Source: Janthinobacterium sp. (GTDB lineage: Bacteria; Pseudomonadota; Gammaproteobacteria; Burkholderiales; Burkholderiaceae_D). From it: 34,128 bases of DNA. Location of the stretch: positions 1 to 34,128 of the forward strand of contig JANXSQ010000085.1 in NCBI GenBank assembly GCA_025356595.1, read 5' to 3'. The notes below the pieces were generated by a model. It saw nothing but the letters and a program-made list of their open reading frames with translations, was not told the origin of the DNA and made no database searches. Each line of letters begins with the position of its first letter. Within the stretch, counting starts at the first letter, position 1. Shown piece after piece: positions 28,155 to 34,128 of the stretch. Position numbers and translations under genes: made by a program.

Positions 28155-29048
28155 TTACCCGGCGGCGCCGGACAGCAGGGCGGCGTGCAGCTCGACCGCC
28201 TCGGCGACGGCGTCGGCCACGGCGCGCACCCGCGGCGAACGGCGCAGGTCGGGATGCATGACCAACCATAGCTTGCGCCGCGTCGGGCAGTCGACGCCAG
28301 GCACGCGGCGCAGGGCGGCGTCGCCGGCGCCGAGGAAGTGCGGCAGCAGGGCCACGCCCAGGCCGGCGCGCGCGCCCTGGTGCAGCGTGGCCAGGTCGTT
28401 GGCGCGCAGCGCGAAGGGGCGCGCGCCGGCGCAGCCCTGCAACCATTGTTCCTGCGGGGTCTGGCGGAAGCTCTCGTCGTAGCCGAGGAATTCCCACTCA
28501 TCGGGCGCCCTGCGTAGCCAGTCCGGCGTCGCGTACAGGCCGAAGCCCATCTCGCCGATGGCGCGCGCCAGCAGGCCGGGCGCGCTCGGGCGCGTCAGGC
28601 GCAGCGCCAGGTCGGCCTCGCGGCGCGTCAGGTTGGCGTCGCGCGCCTCGCCGATCAGCTCCAGCGCGATGCCGGGCCAGCGTTGCCGCAACGGCCCCAG
28701 GCGCGGCGCCAGGAAGTGGCTGGCCAGCACCGGCGGGGCCGAGATGCGCACCGTGCCGCGCAGCGCCGAGGCGCCGGCGGCGGCGCGCCCGAAGGCCAGC
28801 GCCTCCTCCTCGATGCGTTGGGCCTGGGCGCACAGCGTCTCGCCCTCCGGCGTCAGGCGCCAGCCGCGCGGCAGGCGGTCGAACAGGCGCAGGCCCAGCA
28901 CCTGTTCGAGCGCGTCGACGCGCCGCGCCACGGTCGAGTGTTCGACGCCCAGCGCGCGCGCCGCGCCGGACAGGCTGTCTTCGCGGGCCAGCGCGAGGAA
29001 GACGCGGATGTCGTCCCACTGGGGCGATCGATCGGGGGAATTTTGCAC
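28155..29048 (-). CDS. LysR-family transcriptional regulator
   Basis: 297 residues: HTH at about 12-68 (DIRVFLALAREDSLSGAARALGVEHSTVARRVDALE) followed by an effector-binding domain (RGTVRISAPPVLASHFLAPRL). The EHSTVARRVDALE form places it in the subgroup near PtxR/CrgA-like regulators. It is divergent from the quinone oxidoreductase with an 83-base gap, the usual layout when a LysR protein controls its neighbour. No effector can be inferred. Confidence 0.9.
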   Translation of the reverse strand: MQNSPDRSPQWDDIRVFLALAREDSLSGAARALGVEHSTVARRVDALEQVLGLRLFDRLPRGWRLTPEGETLCAQAQRIEEEALAFGRAAAGASALRGTVRISAPPVLASHFLAPRLGPLRQRWPGIALELIGEARDANLTRREADLALRLTRPSAPGLLARAIGEMGFGLYATPDWLRRAPDEWEFLGYDESFRQTPQEQWLQGCAGARPFALRANDLATLHQGARAGLGVALLPHFLGAGDAALRRVPGVDCPTRRKLWLVMHPDLRRSPRVRAVADAVAEAVELHAALLSGAAG

Positions 29049-29081
29049 AGAAGATGGTCGCTTTTAGGGAATGGTGCCGCG

Positions 29082-29111
29082 ATTATGCACGGCATACACT
29101 GGTTGCACAAT
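29082..29111. promoter_or_regulatory. imperfect dyad ATTATGCA-N14-TGCACAAT, candidate LysR operator
   Basis: Two 8-bp arms (29082-29089 and 29104-29111) match as inverted repeats at seven of eight positions and lie in the short divergent region between the LysR gene and the oxidoreductase. Spacing is within the range of LysR sites. Binding is inferred. Confidence 0.35.
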
Positions 29112-29131
29112 CACCCACAAGGAGCCACAGC

Positions 29132-30106
29132 ATGACTGACATCGCAGCAAGAATCCACGCCCACGGCGACGCCGGCGTCATCCGCATCGACGCGCTGCAC
29201 CTGGCGCCGCCCGGCCCCGGCGAAATCCAGATCCGCCACACCGCCATCGGCGTCAATTTCGTCGACACCTACCATCGCGCCGGCCTGTACCGGCTGGACC
29301 TGCCGGCCACCCTCGGCGTCGAGGGCGCCGGCGTGGTCGAGGCCATCGGCGCCGGCGTCGAGGGGCTGCGCGTCGGCCAGCGCATCGCCTACGCCGACCC
29401 GGTGCCCGGCGCCTACGCGACGCGGCGCAACCTGACGGCGTGGCGCGCCGTCGCGCTGCCGGACGAGATCGACGACGAGCGCGCCGCCGGCGCCATGCTG
29501 AAGGGGATCACGGCGCACATGCTGTTCACCCATGTGCGCCCGCTGCGCCCCGGCGACACGCTGCTGGTGCACGCCGCCGCCGGCGGCCTGGGCCTGGTGC
29601 TGGTGCAGTGGGCCAAGGCGATGGGCGCGCGCGTCATCGGCACGGTCGGCAATCGCGCCAAGGCCGAGCTGGCGCTGGCGCACGGCCTCGACCACGCCAT
29701 CCTGTACCGCGAAGAGGATTTCGTCGCCGCCACGCTGGCGCTCACCGATGGCCTGGGCGTGCATTTCGCCGTCGACGGCATCGGCGCCGACACCTTGCCG
29801 CGCACCTTGGCGGCGGTGCGCCCCTACGGCATGGCGGCCAGCGTCGGCCAGGTGGCGGGGCCGCTGGGCGACATCGATCCGGCCTGGCTGGGGCCGCAGC
29901 GCTCGATCGCGCTGGCGCGACCCAGCGTGTTCCGCTTCATGCGCGACCGGGAGGCGTATCTGGAAGGGGCGGCGGCGACCATGGCGCAGCTGCGGGCGGG
30001 CTTGCGCATCCATATCGGCGCCACGCTGGCGCTGCGCGATGCGGCTGAGGCGCATTGCCGCCTGGAGGCGGGCGACAGCAGCGGCGTCTTGCTGCTGCGG
30101 CCTTGA
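29132..30106 (+). CDS. NADPH:quinone oxidoreductase, zinc-independent MDR family
   Basis: 324 residues, standard length for quinone oxidoreductases of the medium-chain dehydrogenase family. N-terminal GroES-like part (IGVNFVDTYHRAGLYRLDLPATLGVEGAGVVEAIG) and Rossmann part with AAGGLGLVLVQWAKAMGARVIGTV for NADPH. The zinc-ligand cysteines of alcohol dehydrogenases are absent, as expected. It would reduce quinones in the cytosol. AAGGAG (29119-29124) fixes the start at 29132. It is divergent from a LysR gene that probably controls it. Confidence 0.93.
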   Translation: MTDIAARIHAHGDAGVIRIDALHLAPPGPGEIQIRHTAIGVNFVDTYHRAGLYRLDLPATLGVEGAGVVEAIGAGVEGLRVGQRIAYADPVPGAYATRRNLTAWRAVALPDEIDDERAAGAMLKGITAHMLFTHVRPLRPGDTLLVHAAAGGLGLVLVQWAKAMGARVIGTVGNRAKAELALAHGLDHAILYREEDFVAATLALTDGLGVHFAVDGIGADTLPRTLAAVRPYGMAASVGQVAGPLGDIDPAWLGPQRSIALARPSVFRFMRDREAYLEGAAATMAQLRAGLRIHIGATLALRDAAEAHCRLEAGDSSGVLLLRP

Positions 30107-30125
30107 AAGACGAAAATCCGGACGT

Positions 30126-30152
30126 AAAAAAAGGCAGGACGCGCCTGCCTTT
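30126..30152 (-). terminator. rho-independent terminator of Ala/Lys-rich gene copy 1
   Basis: AAAGGCAGG (30130-30138) and CCTGCCTTT (30144-30152) make a perfect 9-bp stem with an ACGCG loop. On the minus strand it ends in seven T (30132-30126). It may also stop transcription from the convergent oxidoreductase gene. Confidence 0.88.
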
Positions 30153-30172
30153 CTACACCGCGAAGTAAATGA

Positions 30173-30409
30173 TTACTTGGCTGGAGCGGCTTCGGAAGCG
30201 GCGGCCGATGCGGCGGCGGCTTTCTTGGCTTTGTGGGCTTTTTTAGCTTTGTGGGCTTTAGGAGCCGAAGCGTCAGCCGAAGCCGATGCTGCCGCCGGAG
30301 CCGATGCGGCTGGAGCGGAAGCGGCGGCCGATGCAGGAGCTGCAGGAGCGGCGGCGAAAGCGCTGACGGCGAACAGGGAGGCAACCAGGGCGGCGATAAT
30401 TTTGGACAT
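30173..30409 (-). CDS. secreted Ala/Lys-rich small protein, copy 1
   Basis: 78 residues. Signal peptide MSKIIAALVASLFAVSAFA, then a low-complexity mature part: an Ala/Pro/Ser stretch, a basic block with KAHKAKKAHKAKK, and an Ala/Glu tail ending EAAPAK. The composition (secreted, basic, repeats of Lys, His, Ala) resembles the periplasmic acid-shock protein Asr, but no sequence signature proves that link. AAGGA lies upstream. A near-identical paralogue lies 470 bp away and each copy has its own terminator and upstream palindrome. Confidence 0.75.
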   Translation of the reverse strand: MSKIIAALVASLFAVSAFAAAPAAPASAAASAPAASAPAAASASADASAPKAHKAKKAHKAKKAAAASAAASEAAPAK

Positions 30410-30488
30410 TTTGTATTCCTTCAGGGGTGAGAAAACGGTGATTCCGATGAATCGTATGCCTATAACGCGGCACGGGCCCGGTAGTTGA

Positions 30489-30528
30489 CGTCTTTTTGAA
30501 AATAATCAAAACTATTTTCAAAAAGACG
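30489..30528. promoter_or_regulatory. perfect 16-bp AT-rich inverted repeat upstream of copy 1
   Basis: CGTCTTTTTGAAAATA (30489-30504) and its exact complement (30513-30528) are separated by 8 bases. It is 80-119 bases upstream of the copy 1 start on the minus strand, in the only AT-rich part of the leader, so an operator or upstream promoter element is likely. Confidence 0.5.
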
Positions 30529-30595
30529 AGAGCGGCGGCTCGAAGCGCGCCGGTGGCCTTGCCCCGCAGCCGTGAAAACGCGAAAATCCGGACGT

Positions 30596-30622
30596 AAAAA
30601 AAGGCAGGACGCGCCTGCCTTT
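30596..30622 (-). terminator. rho-independent terminator of Ala/Lys-rich gene copy 2
   Basis: Same hairpin as copy 1: AAAGGCAGG (30600-30608), ACGCG loop, CCTGCCTTT (30614-30622), with seven T on the minus strand (30602-30596). Confidence 0.88.
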
Positions 30623-30642
30623 CTATACCGCGAAGTAATTGA

Positions 30643-30879
30643 TTACTTGGCTGGAGCGGCTTCGGAAGCGGCGGCCGATGCGGCGGCGACTTTCTTGGCT
30701 TTGTGGGCTTTTTTAGCTTTGTGGGCTTTAGGAGCCGAAGCGTCAGCCGAAGCCGATGCTGCCGCCGGAGCCGATGCGGCTGGAGCGGAAGCGGCGGCCG
30801 ATGCAGGAGCTGCAGGAGCTGCGGCGAAAGCGCTGACGGCGAACAGGGAGGCAACCAGGGCGGCGATAATTTTGGACAT
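30643..30879 (-). CDS. secreted Ala/Lys-rich small protein, copy 2
   Basis: 78 residues, identical to copy 1 except for Val in place of Ala just after KAHKAKK (from a G-to-A change at 30688 on the plus strand). Same signal peptide, Ala/Pro/Ser stretch and basic repeats. An upstream in-frame ATG at 30894 exists, but AAGGA sits between it and 30879, so the inner start is chosen. Two almost identical genes, each with its own control elements, suggest a recent duplication that may raise the dose of a stress-type protein. Confidence 0.75.
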   Translation of the reverse strand: MSKIIAALVASLFAVSAFAAAPAAPASAAASAPAASAPAAASASADASAPKAHKAKKAHKAKKVAAASAAASEAAPAK

Positions 30880-30963
30880 TTTGTATTCCTTCAAGGTTAA
30901 GAAAACGGTGATTCCGATGAATCGTATGCCTATAACGCGGCGCGGCCCCGACAGTTGACGTCT

Positions 30964-30993
30964 TTTTGAAAATAATCAAAACTATTTTCAAAA
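30964..30993. promoter_or_regulatory. shortened AT-rich inverted repeat upstream of copy 2
   Basis: TTTTGAAAATA (30964-30974) and its complement (30983-30993) keep 11 of the 16 arm bases seen in copy 1. Outside these the right arm is methyltransferase sequence. Confidence 0.45.
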
Positions 30994-31716
30994 GAGCTTG
31001 TCGCCGCTGCGGCGCAGCATCCACGCGCCCCAGAACAGACTGGAGAAAAAGCGCAGCGGCTGTTCAAATCCTGCCTCGGCCAGCAGGTCCAGCACGGCCT
31101 GTTCGGAGTGCGGCGGATCGGCGCCCTCGACGATCCGGCCCAGCTTGGCGGCCACCACGTCGGCCGGCGCGCCCTGCATGCGCCAGCGCCCGCCCCACGC
31201 CGCCAGCAGCAGCGGCTGGGCCGCGTAGGCGTAATGGTTGCAGGCCAGGATCAGCGGCGCGCCCGGTTCCAGGCGCGCGGCGATGGCGCGCAGCAGCTCG
31301 AGCTTCGCGCTATCGCCGGGCAGATGGTGCAGCACGCCGATCAGCGTGGCCGCGTCGAAGCGCGCCTGCGGCGGCAGCGATTGCACCGTGCCCGGCACGG
31401 CCTCGGTGCGCGCCTCCAGGCCGGCGTCGCGCACCGCCCGCATGGCCAGCTCCAGCATCGGCGGCGACGGGTCCACCGCCGTGAAGCGCCACAGCGGCTC
31501 GAGCGCGCCGGCCGTGATGATCTCTTGCGCGGTGCCGCCGGCGCCGGCCACCAGGATCTCGGCGCGCCCGCCGCTGCCGAGGGCGGCGGCCAGCATGCAG
31601 GCCGCCAGTTCGTGGCAGGCGTCGTAGCCGGCCAGCGCGATGCGGCATTGTTGGGCGTATTCGCCGGCGCGCGAGGCGTCGAACTTGGCGGCGCTGCCGC
31701 TGCTTGTGGCATTCAT
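30988..31716 (-). CDS. class I SAM-dependent methyltransferase
   Basis: 242 residues. The SAM-binding core is visible: ILVAGAGGTAQE (motif I, glycine loop), FTAVDPSPPMLELA (motif II, acidic residue), and FDAATLIGVLHHLP (motif IV), followed by LILACNHY. This matches small-molecule methyltransferases; the acceptor is unknown. The start at 31716 is chosen for the GGGAG upstream; the frame extends further but without a site. Its stop codon lies in the AT-rich palindrome of the downstream repeat. The IS element begins about 120 bases upstream of its start. Confidence 0.88.
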   Translation of the reverse strand: MNATSSGSAAKFDASRAGEYAQQCRIALAGYDACHELAACMLAAALGSGGRAEILVAGAGGTAQEIITAGALEPLWRFTAVDPSPPMLELAMRAVRDAGLEARTEAVPGTVQSLPPQARFDAATLIGVLHHLPGDSAKLELLRAIAARLEPGAPLILACNHYAYAAQPLLLAAWGGRWRMQGAPADVVAAKLGRIVEGADPPHSEQAVLDLLAEAGFEQPLRFFSSLFWGAWMLRRSGDKLF

Positions 31717-31907
31717 TCGCTTGCTCCCTTGCTGTGTTCGGGCCGCGCCGCCTGGCGATGCATGGGCGGCCCATCGAGAGTCCAGCATAATGTTAATCTT
31801 ATGGCAGTGCAATAAGAGCGTTTATCGGATTTGCGCGTAAAACCCCGTCGTTCAGGGAGGGGATGTAAGCGCGGACGGCGAAGGCGTCCTTACACCCGCC
31901 TTTGACT

Positions 31908-32327
31908 TTAGCGTGGGGTCCGCTGCTGCTCGATGTACTTGCGAATAACTGCGATTGGCGCACCGCCGCAGCTTCCAGCAAAGTAGCTGGGCGACCACAA
32001 AGCGCCGCCCCATAACCGCTTTTTGATGCTGGGATAATTTTTCTTCCTGATTAGCAGGCTCGATATTTCCTTGAGACTGTTCACCAGTTTCGACACGGCC
32101 ACTTTGGGAGGATAGTTCACCAGCAAGTGTACGTGGTCGTCCTCGCCATCGAATTCCATCGGTTCCGCCTCAAAGGCAACGCAGACACTGGCGAATATCG
32201 GACGTAGGTTGTCAATAATTTCTTTTACAAATACTCCGCGAGGGTATTTTGTCACGATGACCCGGTGAATATGCACCATGAAAATGCAATGTCCGCCACT
32301 CCTGATGTCGTCGATGTCGTCGCTCAT
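31908..32327 (-). CDS. tnpA: IS200/IS605 transposase TnpA (Y1 HUH type)
   Basis: 139 residues, normal for the family. It has the HUH motif (HVHLLVNYPP) for metal binding, and a C-terminal helix with the nucleophile Tyr in RKYIEQQ; LWSPSYFAGSCGGAP is a strong family signature. It cuts and rejoins single-stranded DNA at the element ends. The start at 32327 (MSDDIDDIRSGGHCIF) is placed just across from tnpB; the frame continues upstream through tnpB in antisense, which is not coding. The gene looks intact. Confidence 0.9.
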   Translation of the reverse strand: MSDDIDDIRSGGHCIFMVHIHRVIVTKYPRGVFVKEIIDNLRPIFASVCVAFEAEPMEFDGEDDHVHLLVNYPPKVAVSKLVNSLKEISSLLIRKKNYPSIKKRLWGGALWSPSYFAGSCGGAPIAVIRKYIEQQRTPR

Positions 32328-32348
32328 GGACCCGAGTACGATTGAACT

Positions 32349-33590
32349 ATGCAGCGACTTCAAGCCTATAAATTCGAATTGATGCCGGACGGCGAACAAC
32401 GGCGCGACATGCGCCGTTTCGCCGGTTCGTGCCGATTCGTCTACAATAAGGCGTTGGCAATACAAAAAGAAAATTACGAGGCCGGAAACAAGTTCATCGG
32501 CTATGTGCCGATGGCGGCGAATCTACCAATCTGGAAACGGGAAGTCGGCCAGGAATGGCTCAAGGATGCACCTTCACAGGCATTGCAACATGCCTTGAAG
32601 GACTTGGGAAAAGCCTACAAGAACTTCTTCGCCAAACGCGCCGAATTCCCGCGCTTCAAGCGAAAAGGCAGCGGCGACAGCTTCCGCTATCCCGAGCCGA
32701 AACAGATCAAGCTCGATCAGGACAACAGCCGCATTCTCTTGCCGAAACTCGGTTGGCTACGCTATCGAAACAGCCGGATCGTGCTGGGCGAGGTGCGCAA
32801 CGCCACCGTGAGCCAGTCGGGCGGGAAGTGGTTCGTGTCGATTCAAACCGAACGGGAAATTCTTCAACCTTTGCCGACAGCCACAAGCGCCATTGGCATT
32901 GATGTCGGCATTGCCCGGTTCGCCACCATGAGCGACGAAAACTATATCGCGCCGCTCAATAGCTTCAAGAAGCATCAGCAGCGCCTGGCGCGTTACCAGC
33001 GCCGCATGAGCCGCAAGGTCAAATTCAGCAACAACTGGAAAAAGGCGAAAGCCAAAGTTCAGAAGATTCACACAGGCATCTCCAATGCCCGAAAAGACTT
33101 CCTGCACAAAACCACAACGACGATCAGCCAAAACCACGCGCTCGTATGCATTGAGGATTTGCAGGTACGGAACATGTCCAAGTCTTCCAAGGGCAACAGC
33201 GAACAGCACGGCAAGATGGTGAAACAGAAGTCCGGTCTTAACCGTGCCATTCTCGACCAGGGTTGGGGTGAGTTCAGGCGGCAGCTCGACTACAAGGTGG
33301 CGTGGAACGGCGGCATGCTGCTGGCCGTGCCGCCACACAACACCAGTCGCACTTGCCCGTGCTGCGGTCACGTATCAAAAGACAATCGGCAAATACAAGA
33401 AAAATTCTTGTGCGTCGATTGCGGTTACGAAAATCACGCCGATGTCGTTGGCGCGATCAATGTGTTAGAGCGGGGATACCGCTTGTTAGCCTGTGGAGAG
33501 ATGGTGCAGTCAGGCCGCTCGAAGAAGCAGGAACCCACCGAAGCGACTCGCAAATCATCGCGCAGCGCCGTAGGAATCCCCGTCCTTTAG
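32349..33590 (+). CDS. tnpB: TnpB, RNA-guided nuclease of an IS605-type element
   Basis: 413 residues. N-terminal OrfB HTH (QAYKFELMPDGEQ, CRFVYNKAL), then a split RuvC nuclease: first Asp in GIDVGIARFATM, Glu in LVCIEDLQVRNM, and the last Asp in ENHADVVGAINVLERG. A zinc ribbon CPCCGH...CVDCGY sits between the last two. All catalytic residues are present, so the protein appears active. TnpB proteins use an omega RNA made from the 3' end of their own gene and the element's right end to cleave the empty donor site, helping the element persist. The stop codon lies inside the right-end hairpin. Confidence 0.93.
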   Translation: MQRLQAYKFELMPDGEQRRDMRRFAGSCRFVYNKALAIQKENYEAGNKFIGYVPMAANLPIWKREVGQEWLKDAPSQALQHALKDLGKAYKNFFAKRAEFPRFKRKGSGDSFRYPEPKQIKLDQDNSRILLPKLGWLRYRNSRIVLGEVRNATVSQSGGKWFVSIQTEREILQPLPTATSAIGIDVGIARFATMSDENYIAPLNSFKKHQQRLARYQRRMSRKVKFSNNWKKAKAKVQKIHTGISNARKDFLHKTTTTISQNHALVCIEDLQVRNMSKSSKGNSEQHGKMVKQKSGLNRAILDQGWGEFRRQLDYKVAWNGGMLLAVPPHNTSRTCPCCGHVSKDNRQIQEKFLCVDCGYENHADVVGAINVLERGYRLLACGEMVQSGRSKKQEPTEATRKSSRSAVGIPVL

Positions 33591-33627
33591 GGCGGGGAGG
33601 ATGTCAACATGGGATGAAAACTACCGG
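33450..33627 (+). ncRNA. probable omega RNA (reRNA) of the TnpB element, approximate ends
   Basis: By analogy with ISDra2 and related elements, the guide RNA scaffold overlaps the end of tnpB and ends at the right end of the element, with the next bases as guide. Here the scaffold hairpin is 33578-33597 (8 pairs, one G.U, TTTA loop). The element ends at about 33607, so the guide would be 33608-33627, taken from the flanking DNA. The 5' boundary is a guess. Confidence 0.5.
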
Positions 33628-33667
33628 GATCGGGATGGGGCCAGGCATGGATGGGGGGAGGGATGCG

Positions 33668-33949
33668 ATGAGGGACAAACTGGGCGCGTTCATCCGCGCG
33701 CAGCGCGAGCGCGCCAGTCCGGCGGCGCTCGGGCTGGAAACGCCGCAGCGGCGCCGCACGCCCGGCCTGCGGCGCGAGGACCTGGCGCGCCTGGCCGACG
33801 CGCTGCGCCTGTCGGCGGCCGAGCGCCATTAACTGTTCACCCTGGCCGGCAAGGCCGATCCGCGCGCGGCGCCGCCGGTCGCCTGCGCGGCGCCCGAGCG
33901 CGCCGCCGCGCAGGCGATGGTCGCGGCGCTGCTGGCGCCGGCCTATGTG
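33668..33949 (+). pseudogene. broken XRE/MmyB-like helix-turn-helix regulator
   Basis: The frame begins MRDKLGAFIRAQRERASPAA and reads RRRTPGLRREDLARLADALRLSAAERH, the start of a MmyB-type regulator. Family members have roughly 30 more residues (most of the HTH, including the WYTWLEQG stretch) between LRREDLA and LARLADALRL, so an internal in-frame deletion is inferred. An in-frame TAA (33830-33832) then stands where the family has Tyr or a similar residue (ERH-stop-LFTLAG). The frame continues intact to APAYVL and is cut at 33950 by a foldback element. Three lesions make function unlikely. Confidence 0.75.
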
Positions 33950-34113
33950 CTAAGTACCCCCTCGTAATAAATTGTGGACGTCTGCGGCTCTGGTCGGCGC
34001 GCTGCGGCGTTGCCCGTCCCTTGCAGTGCTCGCACTGCGGCGGAACGGGCGCCTTGCATCGCTTCCGACCAGCACCACAGCCATCTCACAATTTATTCCG
34101 ATGGGGTACTTAG
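33950..34113. mobile_element. 164-bp foldback MITE-like element
   Basis: Perfect 11-bp terminal inverted repeats CTAAGTACCCC (33950-33960) and GGGGTACTTAG (34103-34113). After a 5-base gap on each side come second perfect 11-bp arms AATAAATTGTG (33966-33976) / CACAATTTATT (34087-34097). Further inner arms pair at 33990-33997/34065-34072, 34012-34017/34045-34050 and 34023-34029/34032-34038. The whole element can fold on itself about position 34031. It has no room for a protein and interrupts the regulator pseudogene. Confidence 0.8.
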
Positions 34114-34128
34114 AGCCTGTCCCAGTAG

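Larger units (their letters stand above)
30111..30523. repeat. 413-bp direct repeat, copy 1
   Basis: This stretch is repeated at 30581-30993 with an exact 470-bp offset and only scattered base changes. It includes a terminator, the whole Ala/Lys-rich gene, its leader and most of an AT-rich palindrome. Confidence 0.93.
30581..30993. repeat. 413-bp direct repeat, copy 2
   Basis: Second copy of the unit at 30111-30523. The right arm of its palindrome is cut short at 30993, exactly where it runs into the 3' end of the methyltransferase gene, whose stop codon (30988-30990) lies inside the repeat. Confidence 0.93.
31840..33607. mobile_element. IS200/IS605-family insertion sequence
   Basis: Element with divergent tnpA (minus) and tnpB (plus), 21 bases apart, the IS605 layout. 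The right end has a hairpin CCCCGTCC/GGGCGGGG at 33578-33597 and ends near GGATGTCAA (33607). The left end has a similar CCCC...GGGG block at 31843-31862 followed by GGATGTAAG. Ends lack inverted repeats and there is no target duplication, as expected for single-strand transposition. The left boundary is approximate and could reach to about 31826. Confidence 0.88.

Noticed and set aside
30572-30958. Plus-strand open frame through the Ala/Lys-rich gene copy 2
   Set aside because: Antisense of a low-complexity GC-rich gene; the minus frame has a signal peptide, ribosome site and terminator.
34114-34128. GAGCCTGTCCCAG at the window edge as the end of another insertion sequence
   Set aside because: Too short and cut by the window end; it looks like some IS termini, but nothing within the window supports it.

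Overview
The window looks like a chromosomal segment of a high-GC betaproteobacterium, most likely Oxalobacteraceae (Massilia, Duganella or Janthinobacterium type). This is inferred from the strong GC bias at third codon positions, the TonB receptor and LysR content and the family mix. No rRNA or marker gene confirms it.

Layout. Positions 1-138 are the 3' end of a group II intron (domains V and VI). Positions 198-5333 carry unrelated housekeeping or accessory genes: a lipoprotein 5'-nucleotidase-like phosphoesterase, a secreted phospholipase D-like protein, a proline racemase/4-hydroxyproline epimerase and a convergent NMN adenylyltransferase-Nudix fusion. A small lipoprotein follows at 5677-6114, with its own promoter and terminator.

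Positions 6191-25815 form a nucleoside uptake and breakdown locus. It holds a DeoR-type regulator, a divergent NudK-type Nudix protein fused to a deoxyribosyltransferase-like domain, a four-gene BMP/NupABC-type ABC importer, a TonB-dependent receptor and a XapR-like LysR regulator divergent from xapA. After xapA come deoB, deoC, a two-domain ALDH16-like aldehyde dehydrogenase, deoA, cdd and a two-domain deaminase. Together these would import nucleosides, split them (XapA, DeoA), deaminate cytidine (Cdd), isomerise the pentose-1-phosphate (DeoB), cleave deoxyribose-5-phosphate to glyceraldehyde-3-phosphate plus acetaldehyde (DeoC) and oxidise the acetaldehyde (ALDH). Phased 10-bp GATATTGCA repeats lie between deoR and nudK, and a related site lies at the bmpA promoter, so one regulator may control both units. 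Two tandem 105-bp foldback repeats sit between xapA and deoB.

Positions 25919-30106 hold a VOC protein, a small membrane protein, a probable outer-membrane protein, a GNAT acetyltransferase, and a LysR regulator divergent from a quinone oxidoreductase. Positions 30111-30993 are a tandem 413-bp duplication. Each copy encodes a secreted Ala/Lys-rich protein of 78 residues with its own terminator. A methyltransferase follows.

The right end (about 31840-34128) is mobile DNA: an IS200/IS605 element with divergent tnpA and tnpB and a probable omega-RNA end, then an XRE-type regulator pseudogene with three lesions, the last being a 164-bp foldback MITE-like element.
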